Shown here piece after piece: positions 34,031 to 45,935 of a stretch of DNA of 64,000 nucleotides. Within the stretch, counting starts at the first letter, position 1. Each line of letters begins with the position of its first letter. The position numbers were made by a program, and so were the translations under genes. The notes below the pieces were generated by a model. It was not told where the DNA came from. It saw only the letters and a list, made by a program, of their open reading frames with translations, and did not search any database. This DNA is from Laburnicola sp. R22_1 (lineage: Eukaryota > Ascomycota > Dothideomycetes > Pleosporales > Didymosphaeriaceae): NCBI GenBank assembly GCA_014281115.1, contig JACONQ010000012.1:2604001-2668000 (forward strand). The letters run 5' to 3'.

Positions 34031-34078
34031 AACCAATTACGATTTCGCCAGGTGCACCTGGCAAAATCATAATTGGTT
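34031..34078. repeat. 48-bp near-perfect palindrome
   Basis: AACCAATTACGATTTCGCCA.. pairs with ..TGGCAAAATCATAATTGGTT around the centre 34054/34055. Only two positions fail, both C on the left arm where the right arm implies T, which again are transitions. Confidence 0.85.
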
Positions 34079-37000
34079 AGAGACGCGCCAAGAAGCCAGA
34101 CTTCCCGTGAAAAATCTGACGTCTCCAGTCTTGATGTACCACACTACCTAATGCTAAGCTAAATATGTCTTCCCATCTATTTTTCAGCCTTATAGAGGGT
34201 CTACGCGCTCTCCTCTGCCTAAGACCCCGTCCGAGGCTCCCAGCTCTACCTCAGAGAGCCATTTAGGAACACTAAGTTCAGGTTCAACACCAGCCACCTA
34301 TGAAAGAGAGCTGCCGACATCCTCTCAATGCTCTTTCCCTATTGAATGGGAAAAAATTCGCTATGAAAGGAAGTCGTTGCCGTCGATTCGATATCGTCAG
34401 CCTCATAAGCGTACCCTTAACTCTAAAGCCCAGTCCTCGGCAATCTACAAACATGGCGCGCAGCTTACAACGGATGGAAATAACAAGTTCTGGCTCTGCA
34501 AGTACTGCCATATTAGTGGCCAGCATGATTCTGCGCTGTTTAACAGTGGGGCTACTACTAGTATCATGTATCACCTGAAGCATGTGCACAAACTCGAAGA
34601 ATTCGGCTACAGACCGGTGGTGTCGAATCCGTTCGATATGGCTAAGGAACAGCCAGCTCTATAAGCTACCTTGGAGGCCGGCGCTTGGTGTTTAACGACT
34701 TTCAATTCAAAAACGAGTTTATTGACTGGACTATTTCTCTTGACCTCACTTTTCGACAAGCGACGGACCAACGCACCTGTAGCATCTTTGTCAGCTGCCT
34801 AGAGGATATCGATAGGATTCTGCCAAAGAGCCCATCGACTCTTAGCGCCTGGGTAAAAGAGATGTGGGAGGGTGATGCTGGGAGGCGCGCTTGGCTGAAG
34901 GAAAAGCTACATCTTGCCAATAGCAAGGTCTATATCTCAACTAATGCCTGGACGTCCGAAGAAGGAACAAACTATGTGGCAGTTGTTGCTCACTTCCTAG
35001 ACGAGAAGCATAAATTGCAAACTGCCCTTCTGGACCTCCCGCCTCTAAAGGGCCCTCACTCTGGAGAGAACATTGCGAAAGTGCTGTCGACGGTTATCGA
35101 CTTGTATGATATATCCGCTGTCATTGGCTTCTTTATGATGGACAATGCCGGTAATAACGACACTTGTATTGAAGAGCTGGCAAAGCAGTACCCTGAAATT
35201 ACGCAGGAGAGTCGCCTTCGATGCGTCGGCTATGTACTAAATCTTATCGTCAAAGCTCTACTCTTTGGGAACAGTATCAGCAAGTTGGAGAAAGAGCTTT
35301 GTGGTGCGTCTGATGACGAGCGGTTTGAGATATGGAGGAAGCAGAGCTTCATTGGTAAGCTCCATAACTTCTGTGTGTGGATTAACCGGGGTGACCAGCG
35401 GCGGGAGCTTCTGAGACAGTATATCTTGCAGGCGTACGATGGAGGCCGCATCGAAAAACTCTACACTAGGGTACTTGTCGACGGTGGTGTCCGCTGGAAC
35501 TCTGTGTACGCCATGATCGAGAGAGCTCTCAAGCTCCGCAACGCAATTGATCTATTCTTTCTCCACTATAATTATAGTGGTGAGGGATACGATATCTCAC
35601 AGGACGCAATTACTCCGCGCGATTGGACGGATTTGGAGCACTTCTTCGGTATCTTGAAACCATTTAAAGATCTGACCAAACGTATGGAAGGCCGGGCTAA
35701 TAAAGCTGGCCTTGAAGGATCACATAGCTCACTCTATGAGACACTCGAGTGCCTTGACGCCCTCTTTAAGAAACTTCACGAGGCTGGAAAGTTTGCAGAA
35801 AATCACGCTGAGGAGGTTTCGGAATACTATTCCTGTGCTATTGATGCTGCCCGCCTCAAGCTTGAAGAATACTACGGCCTTACGGACACTACGCCAGCAT
35901 ACCGATGCGCCGTTGCCCTCCATCCTGCGAACAAATTTACCTATTTCGAGATTGAATGGCAGCATGAGAAGAAATGGATCATTGAGGCGAAGCGGGTGGT
36001 GCATGACGTGTACGCGCGCTACGAGGAAGCAGCTGCGGAAATTGATATAGCTGAATCAACGCCAGAGGAGGATAATGAGGTTAGCACTGATAGCGATACG
36101 ACGCTTGATCTTCTCCAGCAAGCTCGTAAGCGTCGCCAGCGGCTCGCCGCTAGTAAGGTGTCTACTACACGAGGAAAGAAGCGTGCAAAACTTACCTCTG
36201 AGCTTGATCAGTTTATGGGCAGGACTAGTAAGGGCGATGGAGATGTTGAAGACCCTCTGGAGTGGTGGATCCGCCATGCGTCTGACTACCCTACCTTTCA
36301 GCGAACATCCCGGAACGGGCTCAAACCGCGGGTTAAGCCTCCGTTGCAACTGTTTTGGGCCTTAGCGCCGGTTCACCCCTTAACTAACTCTTTTTGTAAT
36401 CTTAGTGCAAAACTAACCAACGCAAGACGCGACGCGCGACGCGCATAAGGCTCTCTTTTACTCTCTCGTCGCAGTGGTTGCCTTCTAGCAAGAAAGTAGT
36501 TAACTTTACAAAGCTGTTTACTTCTATTTGTCTTTAACTACACAATTCACTCCTCTATACCATCTACATGGATAGTGTATACAGGCAATCCAACAAAGGC
36601 AAAGGTGTACTACTTAATAGGGTTAATACATAGTACTTTGCTTACATGCGACTACTCTCTAGGCCAAAGACACCTATACACTAGACATTATTTCGTACCT
36701 TTCGCAACATAGCCACCTATTCTATACCCCCTACAGGAGCGCTATACTATTTAAGACACTATATTATTATCTACGTAACCACCATCACATTGGATCATTA
36801 TTCTATCGTGCGATTGTGGAAAAATACAAAGACCTTCCCCTTTCGCAGACAGACACTAATATCACCCCACTCCCAAACGGCACGCCGCCCATGTAGTTTT
36901 TAGCGGCTCCTATCCCTAGATACTACTATAAGCACTGTCCGTTCTTAACAATTAACTAGAAGGACTATCGCAAACACCTTAACAAGTCTCACAATAGCCA

Positions 37001-38285
37001 AGGATTAAAGATTAATTCACGCGGCGTTTCCTGTTTCCTTTAACAATAGGTGTCCTATAGGAAGATAGGCAAATACTAGCAGATAAATGCTACCTTATCT
37101 TACTCTAGGAGTTGTTTAAAGAAAAGAATAGGCATAGATCTGCTAGATCTCAGTAGTTCTAATCCTTAGGCAGCCGCGCTTCTCAAGATAGAGGCGGAAG
37201 AGGAGACTCAACTCGTTAACAAAGCACAAGGGTCTACATCTCTTATAGACAAGTTAGAGTACAATAAAAATACCAACTAGCTTCGCGATAGCGGCTAGCC
37301 GTGTTAGTTTGCACACAAACCACTCCATCTAATTATTACTATATTAAGAGTGCCATCTCTAAGGAACAAAGACGTTAACCTAGGATTGTGGAACTATTTA
37401 GAGTAGATTAGCTGTTCTACCTTAGAGGCCCAACTCTAAAAACTTCTTAACCTTACCAGCACTATATTGGACAGATGTAAAGAGATCCTAGCGCAGACGC
37501 CACGAGCTATATATTACTAGCTACGCAGTTAGGGCTCCTACTTCTACGCATGCCTATTTAAGTTGCCCCAGCAACAAGCCACACGTTCTAAGTATCGCCT
37601 ATATCTTAACCGCTTTCTCTGCTACATCTTCTAATTATGGCAGGTATGCTAGCGGCAAGGCTAAGACATATACAAAATCTATAGTCTTAAACTCTCTACA
37701 ACCTAGGTGCAGACTATAAATTATATCTAGTTAGAGCTTGCTAAGCTACTAAGAGCAGAAGCTAAGTCTTTCACTTTTCCCTACTCTTCTTCTAGCCTAC
37801 TAGAGACTATATTCCAGCTCCTAGTTATGTTTTAGACTGACATATCTACCGACGGCGCTATAAAGGGCAAAGCTATTACCCACTTCTCTGGTGTGTTAGG
37901 CATTTATCCCTATAAGTTAGCCTTCTAGACAGCTTACGACTATACACTATATCTCTCTACCTTAATATAGGTTAGAAGACTTATTATACTTAAGTACGCC
38001 TTACTGTTACAAGAATACAAATCCCTAAAGATCCCATGGCCGGCACAGGCTACCTATCTAGACTAAGGAAGAAGGCTATGCGCAGAGATCTAACCCAAAT
38101 ACCTTTAACAAGGTAGTTTCTTGCTAATAGGGTACTTAATAGAACAACTTTAGCATAGTAGGGCAATTGCAAAGCGCGAGGGTGCACGCACTAACATATC
38201 CTAGTTACTTAATAGCCAGACGCTTAATATTACTAGCTCTAGTATCACTATGCAAGAGTTCCGCCAGACGATTCACTTCCTACTG

Positions 38286-38293
38286 GCTAGAAT
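38286..38293. repeat. 8-bp target-site duplication, left side of hAT2
   Basis: GCTAGAAT, repeated exactly at 41480-41487. Confidence 0.85.
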
Positions 38294-41200
38294 TAGACTT
38301 GTTAACAAGCAAGTCAAGCAAGTTTCGAGCTCGAACTTAACTTGCTTATATTCTAGCTTCTTAGGAACTTAACTTGCTTAACTTAGGTAAAGTTTTCGTG
38401 CTAATTGCTTAAGACTTGCTTGCTTACTTAATAGAATTTATATTATACAAAGTTAAAGTAGGTATAAATTACTACTAAGATAACTCCCAGTTGCATATCC
38501 TATATTACTAGCCTAGCTTATTATTAGTAACTAGTACTTTAAGCTTCTTAGCAATATTGTTAGCTGGGCGTTTAAAACTAGCTCGCTGCTAAGCTTAAAT
38601 ATATTGCAAAGCTGCTAGCAACTAAGCTCTAATTTTACGTTTTTTTAGCTCTAATAAATTACTAAGCTTACTAAAGAGGCGCTCGCACTTATAGCTAGAG
38701 GTAGGGATTATTAGAATGTTAATTACTAAGCGTGATAAATTAGGGTATTTTAGCGCTAGTTTAATCTAGTAATAGATAGGGCAGTAACTATCTTTAAGCT
38801 ACTCGCGCGTCTATTTTAGCTCTAGTTTCTTCTACCGCTTATACTTATCTATATCCTTATTATTATTATTACTATTATCGGCGTTAGCTATTATAGTAAT
38901 AGCGTCTTTAAGATTACTAAACTGCGTAGCTAGGCTGCTTTTTAGCGCGTTAGTTGGCCTATATTACCGCCAAAGCTGCTTAAACATAGCGTTGTTTTTT
39001 ACTAACTAGTCTAGCTTTTACACTAGCTATAATTATAATAGCGCTTATAGTATAGGTAGAGAATTATAGTAGCGTATAGGTAAAGACTTGTATTAAGTTT
39101 AGTATAGTAGTTATTGGCTTTAGCCTAGGCAGCGTAAAGGTTAATAGGTATATAATCCTCTATAGCGCTAAGTTGCTTAAAGTTAACGCTCTTATACTAC
39201 TTAACGCGTAGCTTAAGCTTATAGAGTAGCGTTTTAAAGACTAGGATAACTAAGTAAAGCGCGCTAAACCTACCTAACTTACTATAACTTTTAAGCTACT
39301 TTATAGCGTCTTTAAGCAGCTTAAGTATATTAATATACTCTATAATTACCGCCTAGTTTACGCTATTTAGGCTATTTAATTATATCTATTTTAGCATATT
39401 AGGGAGCTTATTACTACGTCTTTTAGTAATATTATTAAGGTTACGCGTATACTATATATAGTAGTTGGCGTAGTTACTAATAGTATACTATAGCTTAGTA
39501 GTATATTTAAAGCAGCTATAGTACGAGTTCTAGCGCGTAATAACTACCTTAATAGGCTCTAATATTAATTTCTTTTTATATGTTAGTAGCTCTATGTTAG
39601 TAAGGCGCTAAAAGTAGTTAAACTTATTATATTGCTAAGGCGTTTATATATAGTTAATTATATTAATAAGTACGCCTAAAGGGCCGTCTTTACACTATTC
39701 TACTATTAGTTACTCCTTATCTCTTAGCTCTATTACGTTATTATTATATAAGTTAGGATTTTTACTAAAAATAATAGCCTAGGTAATAAAATTAATTATA
39801 TATAAACTATAGCAAAGGCGGTAGTAAAAGGTAGTAAAGCTATACTAACTAGCAAGGTAGCTAACTATAGTATTATTAGCGTAGGCATTATTAAATATAA
39901 AGCAGTCTAGCTTTAATAGACTTATTCTAAACTTCTATAATATTTAAGTAATAACTTTAGTAATCCTCTTACTAGTGTAGGCGCCCGCTAGCTATAGTAG
40001 CACTATAGGTAAGTCTACTAGCTTACCTAATATATTAGTATAATAAGCTACAACTCTAAAAAAGCTGCGCTTGCCTCCTTTTATTATCTAACTATTAAAG
40101 CTTATATAAATCTTACTTTTTAATTTAGATAGCGCTATAATAACTTTTAGTAGTATAAATTTATAGAGTCTTATCGCGTATAATAATACGCTATTATAAC
40201 TTGCCTATAGCGCTACTTTTACCTTAGGGTTAGCAAAGCTAATTAAGGTATAAAAGGTGGGCGATTTAAGTTTACTAAGTAGGTAATTATTTTTAAAAAG
40301 CCATATAATAATAGTAAAGCGAAAACCCTATATATTAAAATTACCTATCTTGTTAGCAATTTCTTAACTAACTTCTATACTAAAACTGGCTACTATTACT
40401 AGCGACTTCTGGCTAGGTGGCAGCTTTCGCTTAGCAACTTTACTACTAGCTTTACTAAAGTTATAGCCTACCTTTGGCTACTCTAAATAAAAGATTATGG
40501 CTATTATTAACTACGTAACCTTTAAGATTCTTTTATTTAAATAATACTAATAGTAGTACTTATAGATAAAATAGAGCTTCTTAGGCCTACTTTATAGTAT
40601 AATATAGTAACTATAGTTATAAATCTAGCTTTTAGCCTACTTCTAAGTGCGTAGAGGCTTATAAAAGTACTTTAAATAATTCTAGTTAATACTATTAAAG
40701 TTATCTATAAAATACTTATTAAACTATCCCTTCTTATAGTTATTCTTATTAAAACTAGCTACTATAGCCGCTTTGCTACTAGCTATAGACTTAATAATAG
40801 CCTTATTAGCTACTCTATTACGTAACTACGACTTAAATGGGCGCTTTTTAGTAGCCTAGGACGCCGCGTCTACTAGGGCTTTATGCGGTAAGCGCCGCTA
40901 CTATAGCTACTTAACTATTAGGTCGATTACCTATATAGCCAGTAAGGTAGGCGGCTATTACTAGCTCTCTAGTAACTCTATAGGCTAGCTTTTAGTGCCT
41001 TTACTATAGAAAACGCAGGCGCGTTTAAAGGAAGGGTTAGAAGTTATTTTAGCGTATCCTATAGCGCGTTTACTACCTTTGCTAGTAGTTTTAGCAGCTC
41101 TAGAAATAGATATAATAGGCTATAAAGTAGTAAAAAAGGTAGTAAAGTACTAGGGTGGGTACTAGGATAGGCGTTGTAAAGTAATAAGTATATGGTAAGT

Positions 41201-41479
41201 TTAAACAAACGCGCGAAATTAGGTGGCTAGAGCTAACTAAGCTAATTTTAATACTAGAAAACTATTACAAAATCGCTTTTACTAGTAACTTGAAAACCTT
41301 ATAAAAATTAACTTTAAGATAGTCTATATACTTAAGTTATTTAAGTTTACTAAGTAAGTTTTCTATTAAAACTTAAATTACTTAGTAAATTTATATAAGC
41401 AAACTTAGCTTACTTAAATTAGTTATTACTTAAATTTAATAAGTAAGGCTTATAAGTTACTTACTTATTAATAAGTCTA
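38294..41479 (-). mobile_element. hAT2: 3,186-bp hAT transposon, RIP-like damaged, with exact 8-bp TSD
   Basis: The ends are TAGACTTGTTAACAAGCAAG.. and, inverted, ..TTACTTATTAATAAGTCTA; differences are transitions apart from one or two bases. hAT elements duplicate 8 bp, as seen. Taking out the element and one duplication restores the reading frame of relic 3. The interior is extremely TA-rich with very few open frames; the transposase is on the minus strand. Confidence 0.85.
38645..38760 (-). pseudogene. hAT2 transposase, C-terminal dimerisation motif
   Basis: On the minus strand the frame reads KYPNLSRLVINILIIPTSSY and then KCERLFSKLSNLLEL. This is the conserved C-terminal hAT dimerisation segment (usual form: LS..A..ILSIP.SS..CER.FS). 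The rest of the transposase (to about 41200) is too mutated to follow. The gene therefore runs from the right end of the element toward the left. Confidence 0.8.
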
Positions 41480-41487
41480 GCTAGAAT
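41480..41487. repeat. 8-bp target-site duplication, right side of hAT2
   Basis: Exact copy of 38286-38293. Confidence 0.85.
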
Positions 41488-42869
41488 TAAATATAAGATA
41501 CGCAAATTAATATTTAACTAGTGGCCTAAAGTTAAACTACACGGTCTTAAAGACAACCTTATAAAGTATTAACTAGGGTATTTATTCTTATAAGAGCTAG
41601 ACAACTAGCTGTAATCTAGCTTTAAGTATTTAAGTTACTAAGCGTTTTTAAAAGAGGGAGAAGGGTTTACCTTATAAGGCAATAGCTGTAAACTAGCGGT
41701 TACTTATCTTACATAACGCAACCGCCTTATTAGACTCCTTTTAGGGCTATTTAATTAACTAGTGGTATGCCTATAAGGGGAGAAGAATTTTGTATTATTT
41801 AATAGGTAGATATAGCAGCTATACTACGCAATATATTTATCTATTAAGGGCAAATTATACTAGTCTTCTTCTATAATAAAGTAGGCATAAGGTTAAACAA
41901 CTTTTTTATATTATTAGAGTTCCGTATCTAGTAGTTAAGCGAGTGCTCTTCCTCTACTTGGCCTATATTAGGCTGTTTAGCAACTTCCTTATCTAATAGT
42001 TAAAACTTATTAATGCAATAACTACTACTAACCTATACCTATTTATAGTCTATAATAATCTAATAGCTTATTTTAGCTTAGCCGCCTACTTTAAGAGCCT
42101 TTAGTAGTCTAGTCTAGAGTGTCCTATACTACTTAACCTCTAAGTGTATTACTAGATTATAGTTAGTATTAGTAAAAAGCACATTCCTACACTTATACAA
42201 CCTTTTAATCTAAACACTTCTAAAGACTATAATAGATTTCTCTAGCTATTATCCTTTTAAACTGGCTACAACCCCTTAACGCACGTAGGGGCATACGCAC
42301 TAGATTACTCCTACCCTACTAAATTATAGCTAGACTTAATTAAACGTTACGTTTAGAATAGTCTTATATAGTATTAGTTTTTAGCTATTACTAAAAAGAA
42401 TTTGCTTACTATAGACGTAGATTTAGATATAGATTAACTATTCTATAGTTCTACTTAATAGGCGCCTAGTTATATTCTAGATATCTATAATAGGATATTG
42501 CCGCTAATAGCTATTTAAGAAGTAGATATATCTAACAATAATAAAGACTTTTACCTAAATATACGTATAAGGAGACTAGAGATATCTTAACATTATTTAA
42601 GCCGTAAAAGCATCGGCGTACTAAAGATATAGCTATAGATTTAACACTTAAAAAGATTAAGTTTATAAAGTAGGAACTTAAGAAGATAGAGCGGGCGTAT
42701 AAGAAGCTATAAATAGTTAATAGTGTAGCCAAGTACAAATAATTTTATTATTGCAAATAAACTACTTTTCCTTTCTTTTCTATACCTAACTAATATAATA
42801 CTATAGAGTATACCTATAAAAGAAGGTAATTATACATTACTACTATAAAATATATAAAAGATATTAAGG

Positions 42870-45290
42870 CGTTTCTAACTTTTATTTAAAAGAAAACTAA
42901 GAAAAATAAAGTAGTCTAAGAAAGAGAAGGCATAAGTAATAGAGGTAGAGGTAGCAAAGATAAATTAAATAGGGTGGTTTAATTGTATAGGATAGCTATA
43001 GTATCTAGTAAATCGTAACCACGTATATCTTACGTATATAATTAAGCTGCTAAAGCAAAACAAACTAAAGCTTAAATAGGTAGTAAAAATTATTAAGTTA
43101 CTAGTTAAGAGAAGCGTGGCTAGGTTATTAACGCTTATGTGCAAGATAAGGCGGTAGCTGTAGAGTGCTTAGCAAGAAGAGATTAACTAATAACTAATAG
43201 CACGGCTGCAAAACCTAGAAAGTTAGGCCTACTATACTAGGTATATAGTTATGTTTATATGCTATTTTCTATATATTATTACTAATAAGAAGGCAAGGGC
43301 GGTTAGTAGCAGCGATAATAACGATAATAATAATAACAATAATAATAACGTGAGTGGCGGGGATAGTAATATAAGTAAAGGTAGTATATATTATAATAAG
43401 GTAAGTAGTAGTAATAGTAGTAGTAACTATATAAGAAGCCAATATAGACGCAAGCCAGACGTATTTAAAGACACCTAGGAGCTATTTCTATAGAAGGGCT
43501 TATAGAAAGAGCTAGCAAAAGAGCTATAGATTACGCTTAATAGGCCGGATAAGGACAGTTAATAAAAAGCATTACTACTTACTCTAGCTTCTTTTATCTT
43601 TAAGAGTACTAGGGACAACCTATTTAGTAGTAGGCTAATTTATTTTCTAGCCGTGCTTAGAATTAATAGGGAAATAGACTAACTATATATAGTAAAGAGC
43701 TACTTATATATACTTACTAGCGTTATATATTACACAAGAATTATTACTATAAAGAGGCTACTTTTATCTATATAGCAAAAGAAGTAGGGAGATATAAATT
43801 AAAAAGAATTTCTTTAGGCGCGTAAGCTATACTTGGCGGATGGCTTGTATAGTCTAATAAGTAAAATACTAAGCTTACTAGCTTATAGTAAGTTTATTAC
43901 GTTAAATACTAGAAACTTAGGCAATGTGTACTAGTTAAGAGACAAGATAATATTTTATTTTAGTAGGAGACTAATTATTATCTATTACTTTTAGCAAATG
44001 GCTCGTAATATTATTACTAAGGTAGAGGATATACTATAGTAGAAGTTACTTTAGGCAGCCAACTTAGTAGAGTAATTTCTAGTAAAGCTAGATATAATTA
44101 TTAATAATATAATATTTATAAGGCGCGGTATATTTTTATAAATTAAAAAGAGAATAGTCTTAGTAGTAGGCTAGTGTAGATGCTTTACTAGGTTATATAA
44201 ATAGCTACTAGTTAACTATTTTATTTAAATAATAGTAGATAGAATATAAAGTAAGTAAAGCGTTACTTATATTATGTTAATTACTTTCTTAGGCTTCTAC
44301 TAACTAGTATTTATATTATATCTAGATAGCTAGGTAGAAAATTAGAGATAATAATAATATAGTATTAAAATAGTGTATTATAAGACTATAATATCTTTAT
44401 AGTAAATAGATAGGTAATAATAGTAGTATAGTATTATAAATTATAGTCTTAATAGGATAAGCTAAAGGTAGTGCCCTATTTTCTACTATAGAGGCTTAGG
44501 TAGATTATAGCTATTTATTTTATATATCTATAGTTATTTTAGAAGTATTTATAAGTTTAGGTTTTAAATAGTAAGTTTAGTAACTATATTTAGACGGATA
44601 AAAATAGACTATAAAAGATAGACTGCTTAATATAGATTTTAAAGAGGAAGATAGCTAAAAGGCTTAGAATAGCACTAATAATACTTAAGTACTAGTATAT
44701 AGCTATAGGGATTAAAAGAATAATAGTTAAAAAAGGGTTTAAATAGGGGTATTAGAATAAAGTAGGGAAAATTAAAGAGGCTAAGATAAATAGAGAGGGG
44801 GAGAGCGCGCTTAAGCTATAGAGTGCGCAGATAATAAAAATAGGTATAGGCAACTATAGTGTACTAGTAAATATTATTAAATATTTTAGTATTTAGTTAA
44901 TAGAGACGTTTTAACTACTTAGTAAACTTTAATACTAGTTTCTTAGACTTATAAGTAGCTAATAAGAGAAAAAAAAAAGAGTATAAAAAGTAGAGGTATA
45001 TAGCTAGTAGAGCGTGGTAAGAAGTGTAGGCGCCACGAATAGGATATATAAGAAAAGAGGCTTACTCTATTAGCACTATAGCTAAAGAGAGTAGAGTAAA
45101 TTAATTAAAGTAAAGAGGAGGTGTATAAGGTAATATAGTAGGCGCTTAGTTAATTTAAAATATTATTTAAGTTATATAAGTAAAAGTAGGCTATATATAC
45201 TATTATAGCTAGTTAGACGCTACTTATAGTAGTACTTTTAATAGGTAGAGAAAAAAGCTTACTATTTATAGTACTAGCTTACTTAAATAA
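42870..45290 (+). pseudogene. RIP-like damaged copy of element 1 (recombinase-helicase gene)
   Basis: This stretch is colinear with about 52250-54670 of element 1 over 2.4 kb, with C/T and G/A differences throughout. The clearest window is 43251-43478, where YFLYIITNKKARAVSSSDNN mirrors YFLRIIANEEARAVSSSDDD and the Asp-rich run has become Asn-rich. Further right it matches the recombinase part and the start of the helicase, including the GAGGGGGAGAGCGCGC stretch (about 44794-44809) that is two bases longer than in element 1. Similarity ends at about 45290, just before the ATP-binding loop region is complete. Non-functional, but it preserves an older version of the reading frame. Confidence 0.88.
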
Positions 45291-45576
45291 CTTTAATCTA
45301 GAGCGCTAAATCTAGTATTATAAGACTAGAATACTTTATTAATAATATAAGCTACGCGTATAGTGCGTATATCTAAGATTTAAAAGTAGACTAGATTATT
45401 ATTTTATAGGTAGACTAGATTTAGATCCTATTAGTAAATTGGCTCTAAATTTAGATATATTTTTATAATAATAAACTATACTATCTATAGAATTTATAGA
45501 AATTTAACTTATATAGTAAAGCGTAGGTAGAGAAAGTATTATAGGTTAGAATTATATTAATAAAAGGATTAGTAGT

Positions 45577-45581
45577 ATACT
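45577..45581. repeat. 5-bp target-site duplication, left side of the Copia element
   Basis: ATACT, repeated at 51112-51116. Confidence 0.85.
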
Positions 45582-45899
45582 TGTCAGATATCAGGTCACT
45601 GGAAATCACTGTGATTTCACTGTGAAATCCAGTAGTCACGGGCGTCCGATCACATGGTCTCCTTATGACGACAGTTGGTGTAACTTAGAGTGATTTCACT
45701 GTGAGATCACTGTGAAATACACAAAGGAGACTGGCGTACTACTGTTACACTACTCCGCACTATTACTAGTGCGTCTTAGCGCTAGATAGATATTGCGTAC
45801 GATAGCTGAGCTTCTCCGACAGAGATCACTCGACAATCAATTCATCATCAAATCCATCACTTTCATCTCATCTCATCAAAGATACTTACGTATCTGACA
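45582..45899 (+). repeat. 5' LTR of the Copia element
   Basis: Begins TGTCAGATATC and ends TACGTATCTGACA; its ends are complementary (TGTCAGATA/TATCTGACA). It contains repeated ATTTCACTGTGA motifs near the start. It differs from the 3' LTR only at base 4 (C versus T). Confidence 0.95.
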
Positions 45900-45935
45900 A
45901 TTAAGAGTCTCACTGCCTCAATCAAACCAAAAATC

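Larger units (their letters stand above)
33825..36448 (+). pseudogene. hAT transposase (hAT1), frameshifted and lacking its C-terminal dimerisation end
   Basis: An ATG at 33825 starts MPPKSQQRTPGSVSNN. After about 310 bp of odd sequence the protein resumes (GSTRSPLPKTPSEAP). It carries a BED-type zinc finger (FWLCKYCHISGQHD..MYHLKHVHK, about 34485-34590), stops at 34662-34664, and continues in another frame as the hAT core from 34685: KVYISTNAWTSEEGTNYVAV, FFMMDNAGNNDTCIEEL, RCVGYVLNLIVKALLFG, RWNSVYAMIERALKLR. The C-terminal part reaches DPLEWWIRHASDYPTF (about 36250-36300), where the conserved dimerisation sequence should follow. Unrelated sequence replaces it, ending in a GC-rich CGCGACGCGCGACGCGC tract. 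No matching 3' terminal repeat was found. hAT enzymes cut and paste with 8-bp duplications; this one is dead. Confidence 0.85.
36449..42740 (+). pseudogene. Relic 3: C2H2-finger/tyrosine-recombinase gene, heavily RIP-like damaged, split by hAT2
   Basis: The region is TA-rich with stops every few codons, yet frames still read as one protein. A finger-like CPFLTIN-stop-KDYRKHLNKSH lies at about 36935-37000. Then comes an arm region just before hAT2 (REGARTNIS, SQTLNITSSSITMQEFRQTI, about 38170-38275). After 41488 follow TSGMPIRGEE (41758-41787) with the box-I Arg, and VFFYNK (41863-41880) with the Lys, 34 codons later in the same frame. These spacings match elements 1 and 2. A Lys/Glu-rich C-terminal tail (about 42640-42740) closes it. 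Left of 36900 and in many places nothing can be read. A helicase part was not seen. Family: tyrosine-recombinase-like protein with zinc-finger N-terminus, close to sequences annotated DUF3505 in ascomycetes (from memory). Confidence 0.65.

Noticed and set aside
38294..42740. Short ORFs in the TA-rich zone (for example 42532-42738 minus) as genes
   Set aside because: Low-complexity translations produced by TA-rich sequence; the readable homology is on relic 3 (plus strand) and hAT2 (minus strand).
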